DNA from: Mesostigma viride
Lineage: Eukaryota; Streptophyta; Mesostigmatophyceae; Mesostigmatales; Mesostigmataceae
Reading direction: 5' to 3'
Assembly (NCBI GenBank): GCA_009746045.1
Contig: RPFO01000041.1
Coordinates: 4,926,420-4,990,419 of the forward strand
Length of the DNA: 64,000 nt
Below are positions 1 to 13,825 of the stretch, in pieces. Position 1 is the first letter of the stretch. Each line of letters opens with the position of its first letter. Below the pieces are notes generated by a model. The model had not been told where the DNA came from, searched no databases, and saw only the letters and a list, made by a program, of their open reading frames with translations. Made by a program: the position numbers and the translations under genes.

Positions 1-3000
1 TCCCACCCCTGCACCTCTTATTCTTGTCCCACCCCTGCACCTCTTATTCTTGTCCCACCCCTGCACCTCTTATTCTTGTCCCACCCCTGCACCTCTTATT
101 CTTGTCCCACCCCTGCACCTCTTATTCTTGTCCCACCCCTGCACCTCTTATTCTTGTCCCACCCCTGCACCTCTTATTCTTGTCCCACCCCTGCACCTCT
201 TATTCTTGTCCCACCCCTGCACCTCTTATTCTTGTCCCACCCCTGCACCTCTTATTCTTGTCCCACCCCTGCACCTCTTATTCTTGTCCCACCCCTGCAC
301 CTCTTATTCTTGTCCCACCCCTGCACCTCTTATTCTTGTCCCACCCCTGCACCTCTTATTCTTGTCCCACCCCTGCACCTCTTATTCTTGTCCCACCCCT
401 GCACCTCTTATTCTTGTCCCACCCCTGCACCTCTTATTCTTGTCCCACCCCTGCACCTCTTATTCTTGTCCCACCCCTGCACCTCTTATTCTTGTCCCAC
501 CCCTGCACCTCTTATTCTTGTCCCACCCCTGCACCTCTTATTCTTGTCCCACCCCTGCACCTCTTATTCTTGTCCCACCCCTGCACCTCTTATTCTTGTC
601 CCACCCCTGCACCTCTTATTCTTGTCCCACCCCTGCACCTCTTATTCTTGTCCCACCCCTGCACCTCTTATTCTTGTCCCACCCCTGCACCTCTTATTCT
701 TGTCCCACCCCTGCACCTCTTATTCTTGTCCCACCCCTGCACCTCTTATTCTTGTCCCACCCCTGCACCTCTTATTCTTGTCCCACCCCTGCACCTCTTA
801 TTCTTGTCCCACCCCTGCACCTCTTATTCTTGTCCCACCCCTGCACCTCTTATTCTTGTCCCACCCCTGCACCTCTTATTCTTGTCCCACCCCTGCACCT
901 CTTATTCTTGTCCCACCCCTGCACCTCTTATTCTTGTCCCACCCCTGCACCTCTTATTCTTGTCCCACCCCTGCACCTCTTATTCTTGTCCCACCCCTGC
1001 ACCTCTTATTCTTGTCCCACCCCTGCACCTCTTATTCTTGTCCCACCCCTGCACCTCTTATTCTTGTCCCACCCCTGCACCTCTTATTCTTGTCCCACCC
1101 CTGCACCTCTTATTCTTGTCCCACCCCTGCACCTCTTATTCTTGTCCCACCCCTGCACCTCTTATTCTTGTCCCACCCCTGCACCTCTTATTCTTGTCCC
1201 ACCCCTGCACCTCTTATTCTTGTCCCACCCCTGCACCTCTTATTCTTGTCCCACCCCTGCACCTCTTATTCTTGTCCCACCCCTGCACCTCTTATTCTTG
1301 TCCCACCCCTGCACCTCTTATTCTTGTCCCACCCCTGCACCTCTTATTCTTGTCCCACCCCTGCACCTCTTATTCTTGTCCCACCCCTGCACCTCTTATT
1401 CTTGTCCCACCCCTGCACCTCTTATTCTTGTCCCACCCCTGCACCTCTTATTCTTGTCCCACCCCTGCACCTCTTATTCTTGTCCCACCCCTGCACCTCT
1501 TATTCTTGTCCCACCCCTGCACCTCTTATTCTTGTCCCACCCCTGCACCTCTTATTCTTGTCCCACCCCTGCACCTCTTATTCTTGTCCCACCCCTGCAC
1601 CTCTTATTCTTGTCCCACCCCTGCACCTCTTATTCTTGTCCCACCCCTGCACCTCTTATTCTTGTCCCACCCCTGCACCTCTTATTCTTGTCCCACCCCT
1701 GCACCTCTTATTCTTGTCCCACCCCTGCACCTCTTATTCTTGTCCCACCCCTGCACCTCTTATTCTTGTCCCACCCCTGCACCTCTTATTCTTGTCCCAC
1801 CCCTGCACCTCTTATTCTTGTCCCACCCCTGCACCTCTTATTCTTGTCCCACCCCTGCACCTCTTATTCTTGTCCCACCCCTGCACCTCTTATTCTTGTC
1901 CCACCCCTGCACCTCTTATTCTTGTCCCACCCCTGCACCTCTTATTCTTGTCCCACCCCTGCACCTCTTATTCTTGTCCCACCCCTGCACCTCTTATTCT
2001 TGTCCCACCCCTGCACCTCTTATTCTTGTCCCACCCCTGCACCTCTTATTCTTGTCCCACCCCTGCACCTCTTATTCTTGTCCCACCCCTGCACCTCTTA
2101 TTCTTGTCCCACCCCTGCACCTCTTATTCTTGTCCCACCCCTGCACCTCTTATTCTTGTCCCACCCCTGCACCTCTTATTCTTGTCCCACCCCTGCACCT
2201 CTTATTCTTGTCCCACCCCTGCACCTCTTATTCTTGTCCCACCCCTGCACCTCTTATTCTTGTCCCACCCCTGCACCTCTTATTCTTGTCCCACCCCTGC
2301 ACCTCTTATTCTTGTCCCACCCCTGCACCTCTTATTCTTGTCCCACCCCTGCACCTCTTATTCTTGTCCCACCCCTGCACCTCTTATTCTTGTCCCACCC
2401 CTGCACCTCTTATTCTTGTCCCACCCCTGCACCTCTTATTCTTGTCCCACCCCTGCACCTCTTATTCTTGTCCCACCCCTGCACCTCTTATTCTTGTCCC
2501 ACCCCTGCACCTCTTATTCTTGTCCCACCCCTGCACCTCTTATTCTTGTCCCACCCCTGCACCTCTTATTCTTGTCCCACCCCTGCACCTCTTATTCTTG
2601 TCCCACCCCTGCACCTCTTATTCTTGTCCCACCCCTGCACCTCTTATTCTTGTCCCACCCCTGCACCTCTTATTCTTGTCCCACCCCTGCACCTCTTATT
2701 CTTGTCCCACCCCTGCACCTCTTATTCTTGTCCCACCCCTGCACCTCTTATTCTTGTCCCACCCCTGCACCTCTTATTCTTGTCCCACCCCTGCACCTCT
2801 TATTCTTGTCCCACCCCTGCACCTCTTATTCTTGTCCCACCCCTGCACCTCTTATTCTTGTCCCACCCCTGCACCTCTTATTCTTGTCCCACCCCTGCAC
2901 CTCTTATTCTTGTCCCACCCCTGCACCTCTTATTCTTGTCCCACCCCTGCACCTCTTATTCTTGTCCCACCCCTGCACCTCTTATTCTTGTCCCACCCCT

Positions 3001-6000
3001 GCACCTCTTATTCTTGTCCCACCCCTGCACCTCTTATTCTTGTCCCACCCCTGCACCTCTTATTCTTGTCCCACCCCTGCACCTCTTATTCTTGTCCCAC
3101 CCCTGCACCTCTTATTCTTGTCCCACCCCTGCACCTCTTATTCTTGTCCCACCCCTGCACCTCTTATTCTTGTCCCACCCCTGCACCTCTTATTCTTGTC
3201 CCACCCCTGCACCTCTTATTCTTGTCCCACCCCTGCACCTCTTATTCTTGTCCCACCCCTGCACCTCTTATTCTTGTCCCACCCCTGCACCTCTTATTCT
3301 TGTCCCACCCCTGCACCTCTTATTCTTGTCCCACCCCTGCACCTCTTATTCTTGTCCCACCCCTGCACCTCTTATTCTTGTCCCACCCCTGCACCTCTTA
3401 TTCTTGTCCCACCCCTGCACCTCTTATTCTTGTCCCACCCCTGCACCTCTTATTCTTGTCCCACCCCTGCACCTCTTATTCTTGTCCCACCCCTGCACCT
3501 CTTATTCTTGTCCCACCCCTGCACCTCTTATTCTTGTCCCACCCCTGCACCTCTTATTCTTGTCCCACCCCTGCACCTCTTATTCTTGTCCCACCCCTGC
3601 ACCTCTTATTCTTGTCCCACCCCTGCACCTCTTATTCTTGTCCCACCCCTGCACCTCTTATTCTTGTCCCACCCCTGCACCTCTTATTCTTGTCCCACCC
3701 CTGCACCTCTTATTCTTGTCCCACCCCTGCACCTCTTATTCTTGTCCCACCCCTGCACCTCTTATTCTTGTCCCACCCCTGCACCTCTTATTCTTGTCCC
3801 ACCCCTGCACCTCTTATTCTTGTCCCACCCCTGCACCTCTTATTCTTGTCCCACCCCTGCACCTCTTATTCTTGTCCCACCCCTGCACCTCTTATTCTTG
3901 TCCCACCCCTGCACCTCTTATTCTTGTCCCACCCCTGCACCTCTTATTCTTGTCCCACCCCTGCACCTCTTATTCTTGTCCCACCCCTGCACCTCTTATT
4001 CTTGTCCCACCCCTGCACCTCTTATTCTTGTCCCACCCCTGCACCTCTTATTCTTGTCCCACCCCTGCACCTCTTATTCTTGTCCCACCCCTGCACCTCT
4101 TATTCTTGTCCCACCCCTGCACCTCTTATTCTTGTCCCACCCCTGCACCTCTTATTCTTGTCCCACCCCTGCACCTCTTATTCTTGTCCCACCCCTGCAC
4201 CTCTTATTCTTGTCCCACCCCTGCACCTCTTATTCTTGTCCCACCCCTGCACCTCTTATTCTTGTCCCACCCCTGCACCTCTTATTCTTGTCCCACCCCT
4301 GCACCTCTTATTCTTGTCCCACCCCTGCACCTCTTATTCTTGTCCCACCCCTGCACCTCTTATTCTTGTCCCACCCCTGCACCTCTTATTCTTGTCCCAC
4401 CCCTGCACCTCTTATTCTTGTCCCACCCCTGCACCTCTTATTCTTGTCCCACCCCTGCACCTCTTATTCTTGTCCCACCCCTGCACCTCTTATTCTTGTC
4501 CCACCCCTGCACCTCTTATTCTTGTCCCACCCCTGCACCTCTTATTCTTGTCCCACCCCTGCACCTCTTATTCTTGTCCCACCCCTGCACCTCTTATTCT
4601 TGTCCCACCCCTGCACCTCTTATTCTTGTCCCACCCCTGCACCTCTTATTCTTGTCCCACCCCTGCACCTCTTATTCTTGTCCCACCCCTGCACCTCTTA
4701 TTCTTGTCCCACCCCTGCACCTCTTATTCTTGTCCCACCCCTGCACCTCTTATTCTTGTCCCACCCCTGCACCTCTTATTCTTGTCCCACCCCTGCACCT
4801 CTTATTCTTGTCCCACCCCTGCACCTCTTATTCTTGTCCCACCCCTGCACCTCTTATTCTTGTCCCACCCCTGCACCTCTTATTCTTGTCCCACCCCTGC
4901 ACCTCTTATTCTTGTCCCACCCCTGCACCTCTTATTCTTGTCCCACCCCTGCACCTCTTATTCTTGTCCCACCCCTGCACCTCTTATTCTTGTCCCACCC
5001 CTGCACCTCTTATTCTTGTCCCACCCCTGCACCTCTTATTCTTGTCCCACCCCTGCACCTCTTATTCTTGTCCCACCCCTGCACCTCTTATTCTTGTCCC
5101 ACCCCTGCACCTCTTATTCTTGTCCCACCCCTGCACCTCTTATTCTTGTCCCACCCCTGCACCTCTTATTCTTGTCCCACCCCTGCACCTCTTATTCTTG
5201 TCCCACCCCTGCACCTCTTATTCTTGTCCCACCCCTGCACCTCTTATTCTTGTCCCACCCCTGCACCTCTTATTCTTGTCCCACCCCTGCACCTCTTATT
5301 CTTGTCCCACCCCTGCACCTCTTATTCTTGTCCCACCCCTGCACCTCTTATTCTTGTCCCACCCCTGCACCTCTTATTCTTGTCCCACCCCTGCACCTCT
5401 TATTCTTGTCCCACCCCTGCACCTCTTATTCTTGTCCCACCCCTGCACCTCTTATTCTTGTCCCACCCCTGCACCTCTTATTCTTGTCCCACCCCTGCAC
5501 CTCTTATTCTTGTCCCACCCCTGCACCTCTTATTCTTGTCCCACCCCTGCACCTCTTATTCTTGTCCCACCCCTGCACCTCTTATTCTTGTCCCACCCCT
5601 GCACCTCTTATTCTTGTCCCACCCCTGCACCTCTTATTCTTGTCCCACCCCTGCACCTCTTATTCTTGTCCCACCCCTGCACCTCTTATTCTTGTCCCAC
5701 CCCTGCACCTCTTATTCTTGTCCCACCCCTGCACCTCTTATTCTTGTCCCACCCCTGCACCTCTTATTCTTGTCCCACCCCTGCACCTCTTATTCTTGTC
5801 CCACCCCTGCACCTCTTATTCTTGTCCCACCCCTGCACCTCTTATTCTTGTCCCACCCCTGCACCTCTTATTCTTGTCCCACCCCTGCACCTCTTATTCT
5901 TGTCCCACCCCTGCACCTCTTATTCTTGTCCCACCCCTGCACCTCTTATTCTTGTCCCACCCCTGCACCTCTTATTCTTGTCCCACCCCTGCACCTCTTA

Positions 6001-9000
6001 TTCTTGTCCCACCCCTGCACCTCTTATTCTTGTCCCACCCCTGCACCTCTTATTCTTGTCCCACCCCTGCACCTCTTATTCTTGTCCCACCCCTGCACCT
6101 CTTATTCTTGTCCCACCCCTGCACCTCTTATTCTTGTCCCACCCCTGCACCTCTTATTCTTGTCCCACCCCTGCACCTCTTATTCTTGTCCCACCCCTGC
6201 ACCTCTTATTCTTGTCCCACCCCTGCACCTCTTATTCTTGTCCCACCCCTGCACCTCTTATTCTTGTCCCACCCCTGCACCTCTTATTCTTGTCCCACCC
6301 CTGCACCTCTTATTCTTGTCCCACCCCTGCACCTCTTATTCTTGTCCCACCCCTGCACCTCTTATTCTTGTCCCACCCCTGCACCTCTTATTCTTGTCCC
6401 ACCCCTGCACCTCTTATTCTTGTCCCACCCCTGCACCTCTTATTCTTGTCCCACCCCTGCACCTCTTATTCTTGTCCCACCCCTGCACCTCTTATTCTTG
6501 TCCCACCCCTGCACCTCTTATTCTTGTCCCACCCCTGCACCTCTTATTCTTGTCCCACCCCTGCACCTCTTATTCTTGTCCCACCCCTGCACCTCTTATT
6601 CTTGTCCCACCCCTGCACCTCTTATTCTTGTCCCACCCCTGCACCTCTTATTCTTGTCCCACCCCTGCACCTCTTATTCTTGTCCCACCCCTGCACCTCT
6701 TATTCTTGTCCCACCCCTGCACCTCTTATTCTTGTCCCACCCCTGCACCTCTTATTCTTGTCCCACCCCTGCACCTCTTATTCTTGTCCCACCCCTGCAC
6801 CTCTTATTCTTGTCCCACCCCTGCACCTCTTATTCTTGTCCCACCCCTGCACCTCTTATTCTTGTCCCACCCCTGCACCTCTTATTCTTGTCCCACCCCT
6901 GCACCTCTTATTCTTGTCCCACCCCTGCACCTCTTATTCTTGTCCCACCCCTGCACCTCTTATTCTTGTCCCACCCCTGCACCTCTTATTCTTGTCCCAC
7001 CCCTGCACCTCTTATTCTTGTCCCACCCCTGCACCTCTTATTCTTGTCCCACCCCTGCACCTCTTATTCTTGTCCCACCCCTGCACCTCTTATTCTTGTC
7101 CCACCCCTGCACCTCTTATTCTTGTCCCACCCCTGCACCTCTTATTCTTGTCCCACCCCTGCACCTCTTATTCTTGTCCCACCCCTGCACCTCTTATTCT
7201 TGTCCCACCCCTGCACCTCTTATTCTTGTCCCACCCCTGCACCTCTTATTCTTGTCCCACCCCTGCACCTCTTATTCTTGTCCCACCCCTGCACCTCTTA
7301 TTCTTGTCCCACCCCTGCACCTCTTATTCTTGTCCCACCCCTGCACCTCTTATTCTTGTCCCACCCCTGCACCTCTTATTCTTGTCCCACCCCTGCACCT
7401 CTTATTCTTGTCCCACCCCTGCACCTCTTATTCTTGTCCCACCCCTGCACCTCTTATTCTTGTCCCACCCCTGCACCTCTTATTCTTGTCCCACCCCTGC
7501 ACCTCTTATTCTTGTCCCACCCCTGCACCTCTTATTCTTGTCCACCCCTGCACCTCTTATTCTTGTCCCACCCCTGCACCTCTTATTCTTGTCCCACCCC
7601 TGCACCTCTTATTCTTGTCCCACCCCTGCACCTCTTATTCTTGTCCCACCCCTGCACCTCTTATTCTTGTCCCACCCCTGCACCTCTTATTCTTGTCCAC
7701 CCCTGCACCTCTTATTCTTGTCCCACCCCTGCACCTCTTATTCTTGTCCCACCCCTGCACCTCTTATTCTTGTCCCACCCCTGCACCTCTTATTCTTGTC
7801 CACCCCTGCACCTCTTATTCTTGTCCCACCCCTGCACCTCTTATTCTTGTCCCACCCCTGCACCTCTTATTCTTGTCCCACCCCTGCACCTCTTATTCTT
7901 GTCCCACCCCTGCACCTCTTATTCTTGTCCCACCCCTGCACCTCTTATTCTTGTCCCACCCCTGCACCTCTTATTCTTGTCCCACCCCTGCACCTCTTAT
8001 TCTTGTCCCACCCCTGCACCTCTTATTCTTGTCCCACCCCTGCACCTCTTATTCTTGTCCCACCCCTGCACCTCTTATTCTTGTCCCACCCCTGCACCTC
8101 TTATTCTTGTCCCACCCCTGCACCTCTTATTCTTGTCCCACCCCTGCACCTCTTATTCTTGTCCCACCCCTGCACCTCTTATTCTTGTCCCACCCCTGCA
8201 CCTCTTATTCTTGTCCACCCCTGCACCTCTTATTCTTGTCCCACCCCTGCACCTCTTATTCTTGTCCCACCCCTGCACCTCTTATTCTTGTCCCACCCCT
8301 GCACCTCTTATTCTTGTCCCACCCCTGCACCTCTTATTCTTGTCCCACCCCTGCACCTCTTATTCTTGTCCCACCCCTGCACCTCTTATTCTTGTCCCAC
8401 CCCTGCACCTCTTATTCTTGTCCCACCCCTGCACCTCTTATTCTTGTCCCACCCCTGCACCTCTTATTCTTGTCCCACCCCTGCACCTCTTATTCTTGTC
8501 CCACCCCTGCACCTCTTATTCTTGTCCACCCCTGCACCTCTTATTCTTGTCCCACCCCTGCACCTCTTATTCTTGTCCCACCCCTGCACCTCTTATTCTT
8601 GTCCCACCCCTGCACCTCTTATTCTTGTCCCACCCCTGCACCTCTTATTCTTGTCCACCCCTGCACCTCTTATTCTTGTCCCACCCCTGCACCTCTTATT
8701 CTTGTCCCACCCCTGCACCTCTTATTCTTGTCCCACCCCTGCACCTCTTATTCTTGTCCCACCCCTGCACCTCTTATTCTTGTCCCACCCCTGCACCTCT
8801 TATTCTTGTCCCACCCCTGCACCTCTTATTCTTGTCCCACCCCTGCACCTCTTATTCTTGTCCCACCCCTGCACCTCTTATTCTTGTCCCACCCCTGCAC
8901 CTCTTATTCTTGTCCCACCCCTGCACCTCTTATTCTTGTCCCACCCCTGCACCTCTTATTCTTGTCCCACCCCTGCACCTCTTATTCTTGTCCCACCCCT

Positions 9001-12000
9001 GCACCTCTTATTCTTGTCCCACCCCTGCACCTCTTATTCTTGTCCCACCCCTGCACCTCTTATTCTTGTCCCACCCCTGCACCTCTTATTCTTGTCCCAC
9101 CCCTGCACCTCTTATTCTTGTCCCACCCCTGCACCTCTTATTCTTGTCCCACCCCTGCACCTCTTATTCTTGTCCCACCCCTGCACCTCTTATTCTTGTC
9201 CCACCCCTGCACCTCTTATTCTTGTCCCACCCCTGCACCTCTTATTCTTGTCCCACCCCTGCACCTCTTATTCTTGTCCCACCCCTGCACCTCTTATTCT
9301 TGTCCACCCCTGCACCTCTTATTCTTGTCCCACCCCTGCACCTCTTATTCTTGTCCCACCCCTGCACCTCTTATTCTTGTCCACCCCTGCACCTCTTATT
9401 CTTGTCCACCCCTGCACCTCTTATTCTTGTCCCACCCCTGCACCTCTTATTCTTGTCCCACCCCTGCACCTCTTATTCTTGTCCCACCCCTGCACCTCTT
9501 ATTCTTGTCCCACCCCTGCACCTCTTATTCTTGTCCACCCCTGCACCTCTTATTCTTGTCCCACCCCTGCACCTCTTATTCTTGTCCCACCCCTGCACCT
9601 CTTATTCTTGTCCCACCCCTGCACCTCTTATTCTTGTCCCACCCCTGCACCTCTTATTCTTGTCCCACCCCTGCACCTCTTATTCTTGTCCCACCCCTGC
9701 ACCTCTTATTCTTGTCCCACCCCTGCACCTCTTATTCTTGTCCCACCCCTGCACCTCTTATTCTTGTCCCACCCCTGCACCTCTTATTCTTGTCCCACCC
9801 CTGCACCTCTTATTCTTGTCCCACCCCTGCACCTCTTATTCTTGTCCCACCCCTGCACCTCTTATTCTTGTCCCACCCCTGCACCTCTTATTCTTGTCCC
9901 ACCCCTGCACCTCTTATTCTTGTCCCACCCCTGCACCTCTTATTCTTGTCCCACCCCTGCACCTCTTATTCTTGTCCCACCCCTGCACCTCTTATTCTTG
10001 TCCCACCCCTGCACCTCTTATTCTTGTCCCACCCCTGCACCTCTTATTCTTGTCCCACCCCTGCACCTCTTATTCTTGTCCCACCCCTGCACCTCTTATT
10101 CTTGTCCCACCCCTGCACCTCTTATTCTTGTCCCACCCCTGCACCTCTTATTCTTGTCCCACCCCTGCACCTCTTATTCTTGTCCCACCCCTGCACCTCT
10201 TATTCTTGTCCCACCCCTGCACCTCTTATTCTTGTCCCACCCCTGCACCTCTTATTCTTGTCCCACCCCTGCACCTCTTATTCTTGTCCCACCCCTGCAC
10301 CTCTTATTCTTGTCCCACCCCTGCACCTCTTATTCTTGTCCCACCCCTGCACCTCTTATTCTTGTCCCACCCCTGCACCTCTTATTCTTGTCCCACCCCT
10401 GCACCTCTTATTCTTGTCCCACCCCTGCACCTCTTATTCTTGTCCCACCCCTGCACCTCTTATTCTTGTCCCACCCCTGCACCTCTTATTCTTGTCCCAC
10501 CCCTGCACCTCTTATTCTTGTCCCACCCCTGCACCTCTTATTCTTGTCCCACCCCTGCACCTCTTATTCTTGTCCCACCCCTGCACCTCTTATTCTTGTC
10601 CCACCCCTGCACCTCTTATTCTTGTCCCACCCCTGCACCTCTTATTCTTGTCCCACCCCTGCACCTCTTATTCTTGTCCCACCCCTGCACCTCTTATTCT
10701 TGTCCCACCCCTGCACCTCTTATTCTTGTCCACCCCTGCACCTCTTATTCTTGTCCCACCCCTGCACCTCTTATTCTTGTCCCACCCCTGCACCTCTTAT
10801 TCTTGTCCCACCCCTGCACCTCTTATTCTTGTCCACCCCTGCACCTCTTATTCTTGTCCCACCCCTGCACCTCTTATTCTTGTCCCACCCCTGCACCTCT
10901 TATTCTTGTCCCACCCCTGCACCTCTTATTCTTGTCCCACCCCTGCACCTCTTATTCTTGTCCCACCCCTGCACCTCTTATTCTTGTCCCACCCCTGCAC
11001 CTCTTATTCTTGTCCCACCCCTGCACCTCTTATTCTTGTCCCACCCCTGCACCTCTTATTCTTGTCCCACCCCTGCACCTCTTATTCTTGTCCCACCCCT
11101 GCACCTCTTATTCTTGTCCCACCCCTGCACCTCTTATTCTTGTCCACCCCTGCACCTCTTATTCTTGTCCCACCCCTGCACCTCTTATTCTTGTCCCACC
11201 CCTGCACCTCTTATTCTTGTCCCACCCCTGCACCTCTTATTCTTGTCCCACCCCTGCACCTCTTATTCTTGTCCACCCCTGCACCTCTTATTCTTGTCCC
11301 ACCCCTGCACTTGTCTGCACCTCTTATTCTTGTCCCACCCCTGCACCTCTTATTCTTGTCCCACCCCTGCACCTCTTATTCTTGTCCCACCCCTGCACCT
11401 CTTATTCTTGTCCCACCCCTGCACCTCTTATTCTTGTCCCACCCCTGCACCTCTTATTCTTGTCCCACCCCTGCACCTCTTATTCTTGTCCCACCCCTGC
11501 ACCTCTTATTCTTGTCCCACCCCTGCACCTCTTATTCTTGTCCCACCCCTGCACCTCTTATTCTTGTCCCACCCCTGCACCTCTTATTCTTGTCCCACCC
11601 CTGCACCTCTTATTCTTGTCCCACCCCTGCACCTCTTATTCTTGTCCCACCCCTGCACCTCTTATTCTTGTCCCACCCCTGCACCTCTTATTCTTGTCCC
11701 ACCCCTGCACCTCTTATTCTTGTCCCACCCCTGCACCTCTTATTCTTGTCCACCCCTGCACCTCTTATTCTTGTCCCACCCCTGCACCTCTTATTCTTGT
11801 CCACCCCTGCACCTCTTATTCTTGTCCCACCCCTGCACCTCTTATTCTTGTCCCACCCCTGCACCTCTTATTCTTGTCCCACCCCTGCACCTCTTATTCT
11901 TGTCCACCCCTGCACCTCTTATTCTTGTCCACCCCTGCACCTCTTATTCTTGTCCCACCCCTGCACCTCTTATTCTTGTTCCACCCCTGCACCTCTTATT

Positions 12001-12110
12001 CTTGTCCCACCCCTGCACCTCTTATTCTTGTCCCACCCCTGCACCTCTTATTCTTGTTCCACCCCTGCACCTCTTATTCTTGTTCCACCCCTGTACCTCT
12101 TATTCTTGTG
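1..12110. repeat. 26-bp satellite array, about 465 units, open at the left window edge
   Basis: Head-to-tail 26-bp unit; its first part is TCCCACCCCTGCACC, followed by a pyrimidine-rich CTCTTATTCTTG-like tail. The first 7.5 kb is uniform. From about 7542 onward, 25-bp units lacking one C are scattered through the array, one unit near 11310 is rearranged, and the last units before 12110 carry substitutions (TTCC, TGTACC). A uniform core with a degenerate edge is the usual result of unequal exchange. Because 26 is not a multiple of 3 and the plus strand of the unit has no stop, all three plus frames stay open for about 4000 codons; these are not genes. The plus strand is strongly pyrimidine-biased. 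There are no spacers, so it is not a CRISPR array. Confidence 0.98.
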
Positions 12111-12121
12111 AACCCCCCCAG

Positions 12122-13038
12122 ACAACTGCACCTCATTGGACGATGTCCTCCATGAGATCATGCGCGTGGAAGCAGCGACTGCCGCCTGTCTCCAACCCCT
12201 CTCGGAACTACTCTCCAAGCGCCGCGAACAACTTCAGCTGCGCGCCCAGTTAGACCGCCTCCGGGCCCCTGCAGATGCCGCCACCCAATCGTCATTGAAC
12301 GGGGATGACGGCCCCGCGCGGCCGGCTGCCGCACCACCCAGCACCGTTCTCCGGACGTTCATCGTCGATCCTCCGGGCGGGGAGGGTGGCGGGGGCGGGG
12401 TGTCGCGTCCGACAGAAATTTTCATGCGGGAGGACGAGATGGAGAAGATGCTGGACAAGGAGCAGCCACGCGTGAACCATAAGCTGAGGAAGATGTGCAA
12501 GGACTGGGCCGCCAGCCTGCCCTCCGCAAAAGACCGCGACAAAGGGCCGCTGGTCTCAGGGGCTGCGGGGTCGCCGTCCACGTCGTCCCTGGCGTTCACC
12601 TGGGTGGAGGTCCGGAACATGTTCAACGTCCCCCCTCCCAATGTGCTCATGCAGGAGTGGGATGTCCTGGTCGCGCGCATGGCCCCGGCATCGGGGTCGC
12701 GGGTCGGGCAGGGCTCCGCCACCACTGCTCCGGGGAGGGCTGACGATAAGTCGCATGGGGCAGGGGGTGGGCTGGGGCGAGGAGGGCTGATACCTGCTCG
12801 CATCGGGCTGGGCCTGTCTCCAAAGCCTTCTGCCATGGTTCCCCGTGCTGGCCAGTTGGCCCATGCCGGCACCAGCAATGGCCATGCTGGCACTGCTGGC
12901 GCACGGGAGGAGGGAGGGAACGTGAGCACGGGCCCGGGGACAGGTGGCGGTGGGCTATTGGCCAAGCTGCACGCGCAGAGGGCCGCAGCTGCCGCGGGCG
13001 GTGGGGACTCGGGGGGGGGGGCATCATGCCTCATCTGA
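12122..13038 (+). CDS. Terminal exon of an unidentified host-type protein
   Basis: A coding frame opens right after the satellite and ends with TGA at 13036-13038 (about 305 codons). No ATG lies at its start. Instead a C-rich tract ending in CAG (12112-12121) looks like a 3' splice site, so this is probably the last exon of a gene whose upstream part, and perhaps the whole satellite as intron, lies to the left. The protein begins with a charged helical segment (MRVEAATAACLQPL, then SKRREQLQLRAQLDRLR). The middle is the best-conserved-looking part (DEMEKMLDKEQPRVNHKLRK, then FTWVEVRNMFNVPPP and MQEWDVLVARM). It ends in a Gly/Ala-rich low-complexity tail. I do not recognise the family. The overlapping 288-codon minus-strand frame is taken as a shadow. 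Confidence 0.6.
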
Positions 13039-13301
13039 TGATGGCCCCCACTTGCCCGCGATTCCCAACAAGTCGCTTCACCGTGTGGCACCGGCCGCAC
13101 ACTCGGTGTCTAGTGAGCTCAAGTCGCCGGTGCTGCCGCCGTCACCCACGGGGTTCAGCCGGCTGTATGGCAGTAGCGTCTTTGCAGCCAAGCCAGGGGT
13201 GGTGGGTGGAGGGGGCGGCCGGTGACCGATGCGTACTGAGTGAGACAAGTGTGTACGGTCGCATGCATATGCTAGCCTGTGTTGAAAGGGCCCGGGTATA
13301 C

Positions 13302-13306
13302 TGTAA
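13302..13306 (+). terminator. TGTAA polyadenylation signal
   Basis: TGTAA lies 264 nt after the stop codon of the upstream exon. TGTAA is the usual polyadenylation signal of chlorophyte (volvocine) nuclear genes; that it is used here is inferred. Confidence 0.5.
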
Positions 13307-13825
13307 AATAGGAATTTCATTACCATCAGAAATCCTCACTTTAGTTAGATTGGCAGAATGCCCACTCTTTTTTTTGTACATCTATTATAATTGTCGTGAC
13401 ACAGTTACATGTGAATTAAATGATTGATTACTTGTTGTTCGAACGGTCGCTTTGCAGTGCCCAGTAATTAGTCGCGTGCAGCCTCTCCCCAACCCCCTGC
13501 TGGTTCCACGGGTCCCCGGCAACGCCCCTTGCTGGGTCAACGCGAGCACCACTTGCTGTGCATCGCTACCTGAAATGGGCTGCCGTCTGCGACAACCACC
13601 TTCCTGAGGGGCATGCTCCTGTTTTATCCCCACGGGCCCCGCGGCCCATTGCTGAAATGCAGGGTAGAAGTCCGCAGGTGGAGGTTATTGCCGGCCTGAG
13701 GATGGCCGCTACACCACAGCCTTGACAGCCATTACAGTAGACGGGACAGCTCAGATGAGGATTATATCCCCCTCCAGTGACTATATCCCGGGCCCCCGCC
13801 CCCACTCCGCCTCTTAGACGACACC
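13307..13825. other. Intergenic, no gene recognised
   Basis: About 500 bp between the gene 3' end and the LINE remnant. Only short unrelated open frames are present. Confidence 0.5.

Noticed and set aside
1-12110. CRISPR-like array
   Set aside because: Tandem units without spacers in a eukaryotic context. The same holds for the minisatellite at 50865-51600.
24-12253. Three overlapping plus-strand frames of about 4000 codons
   Set aside because: They are the satellite read in three frames (26-residue repeat); no frame has non-repeat coding content.
12234-13100. 288-codon minus-strand frame opposite the terminal exon
   Set aside because: High-GC shadow; composition and the 3' TGTAA favour the plus strand.
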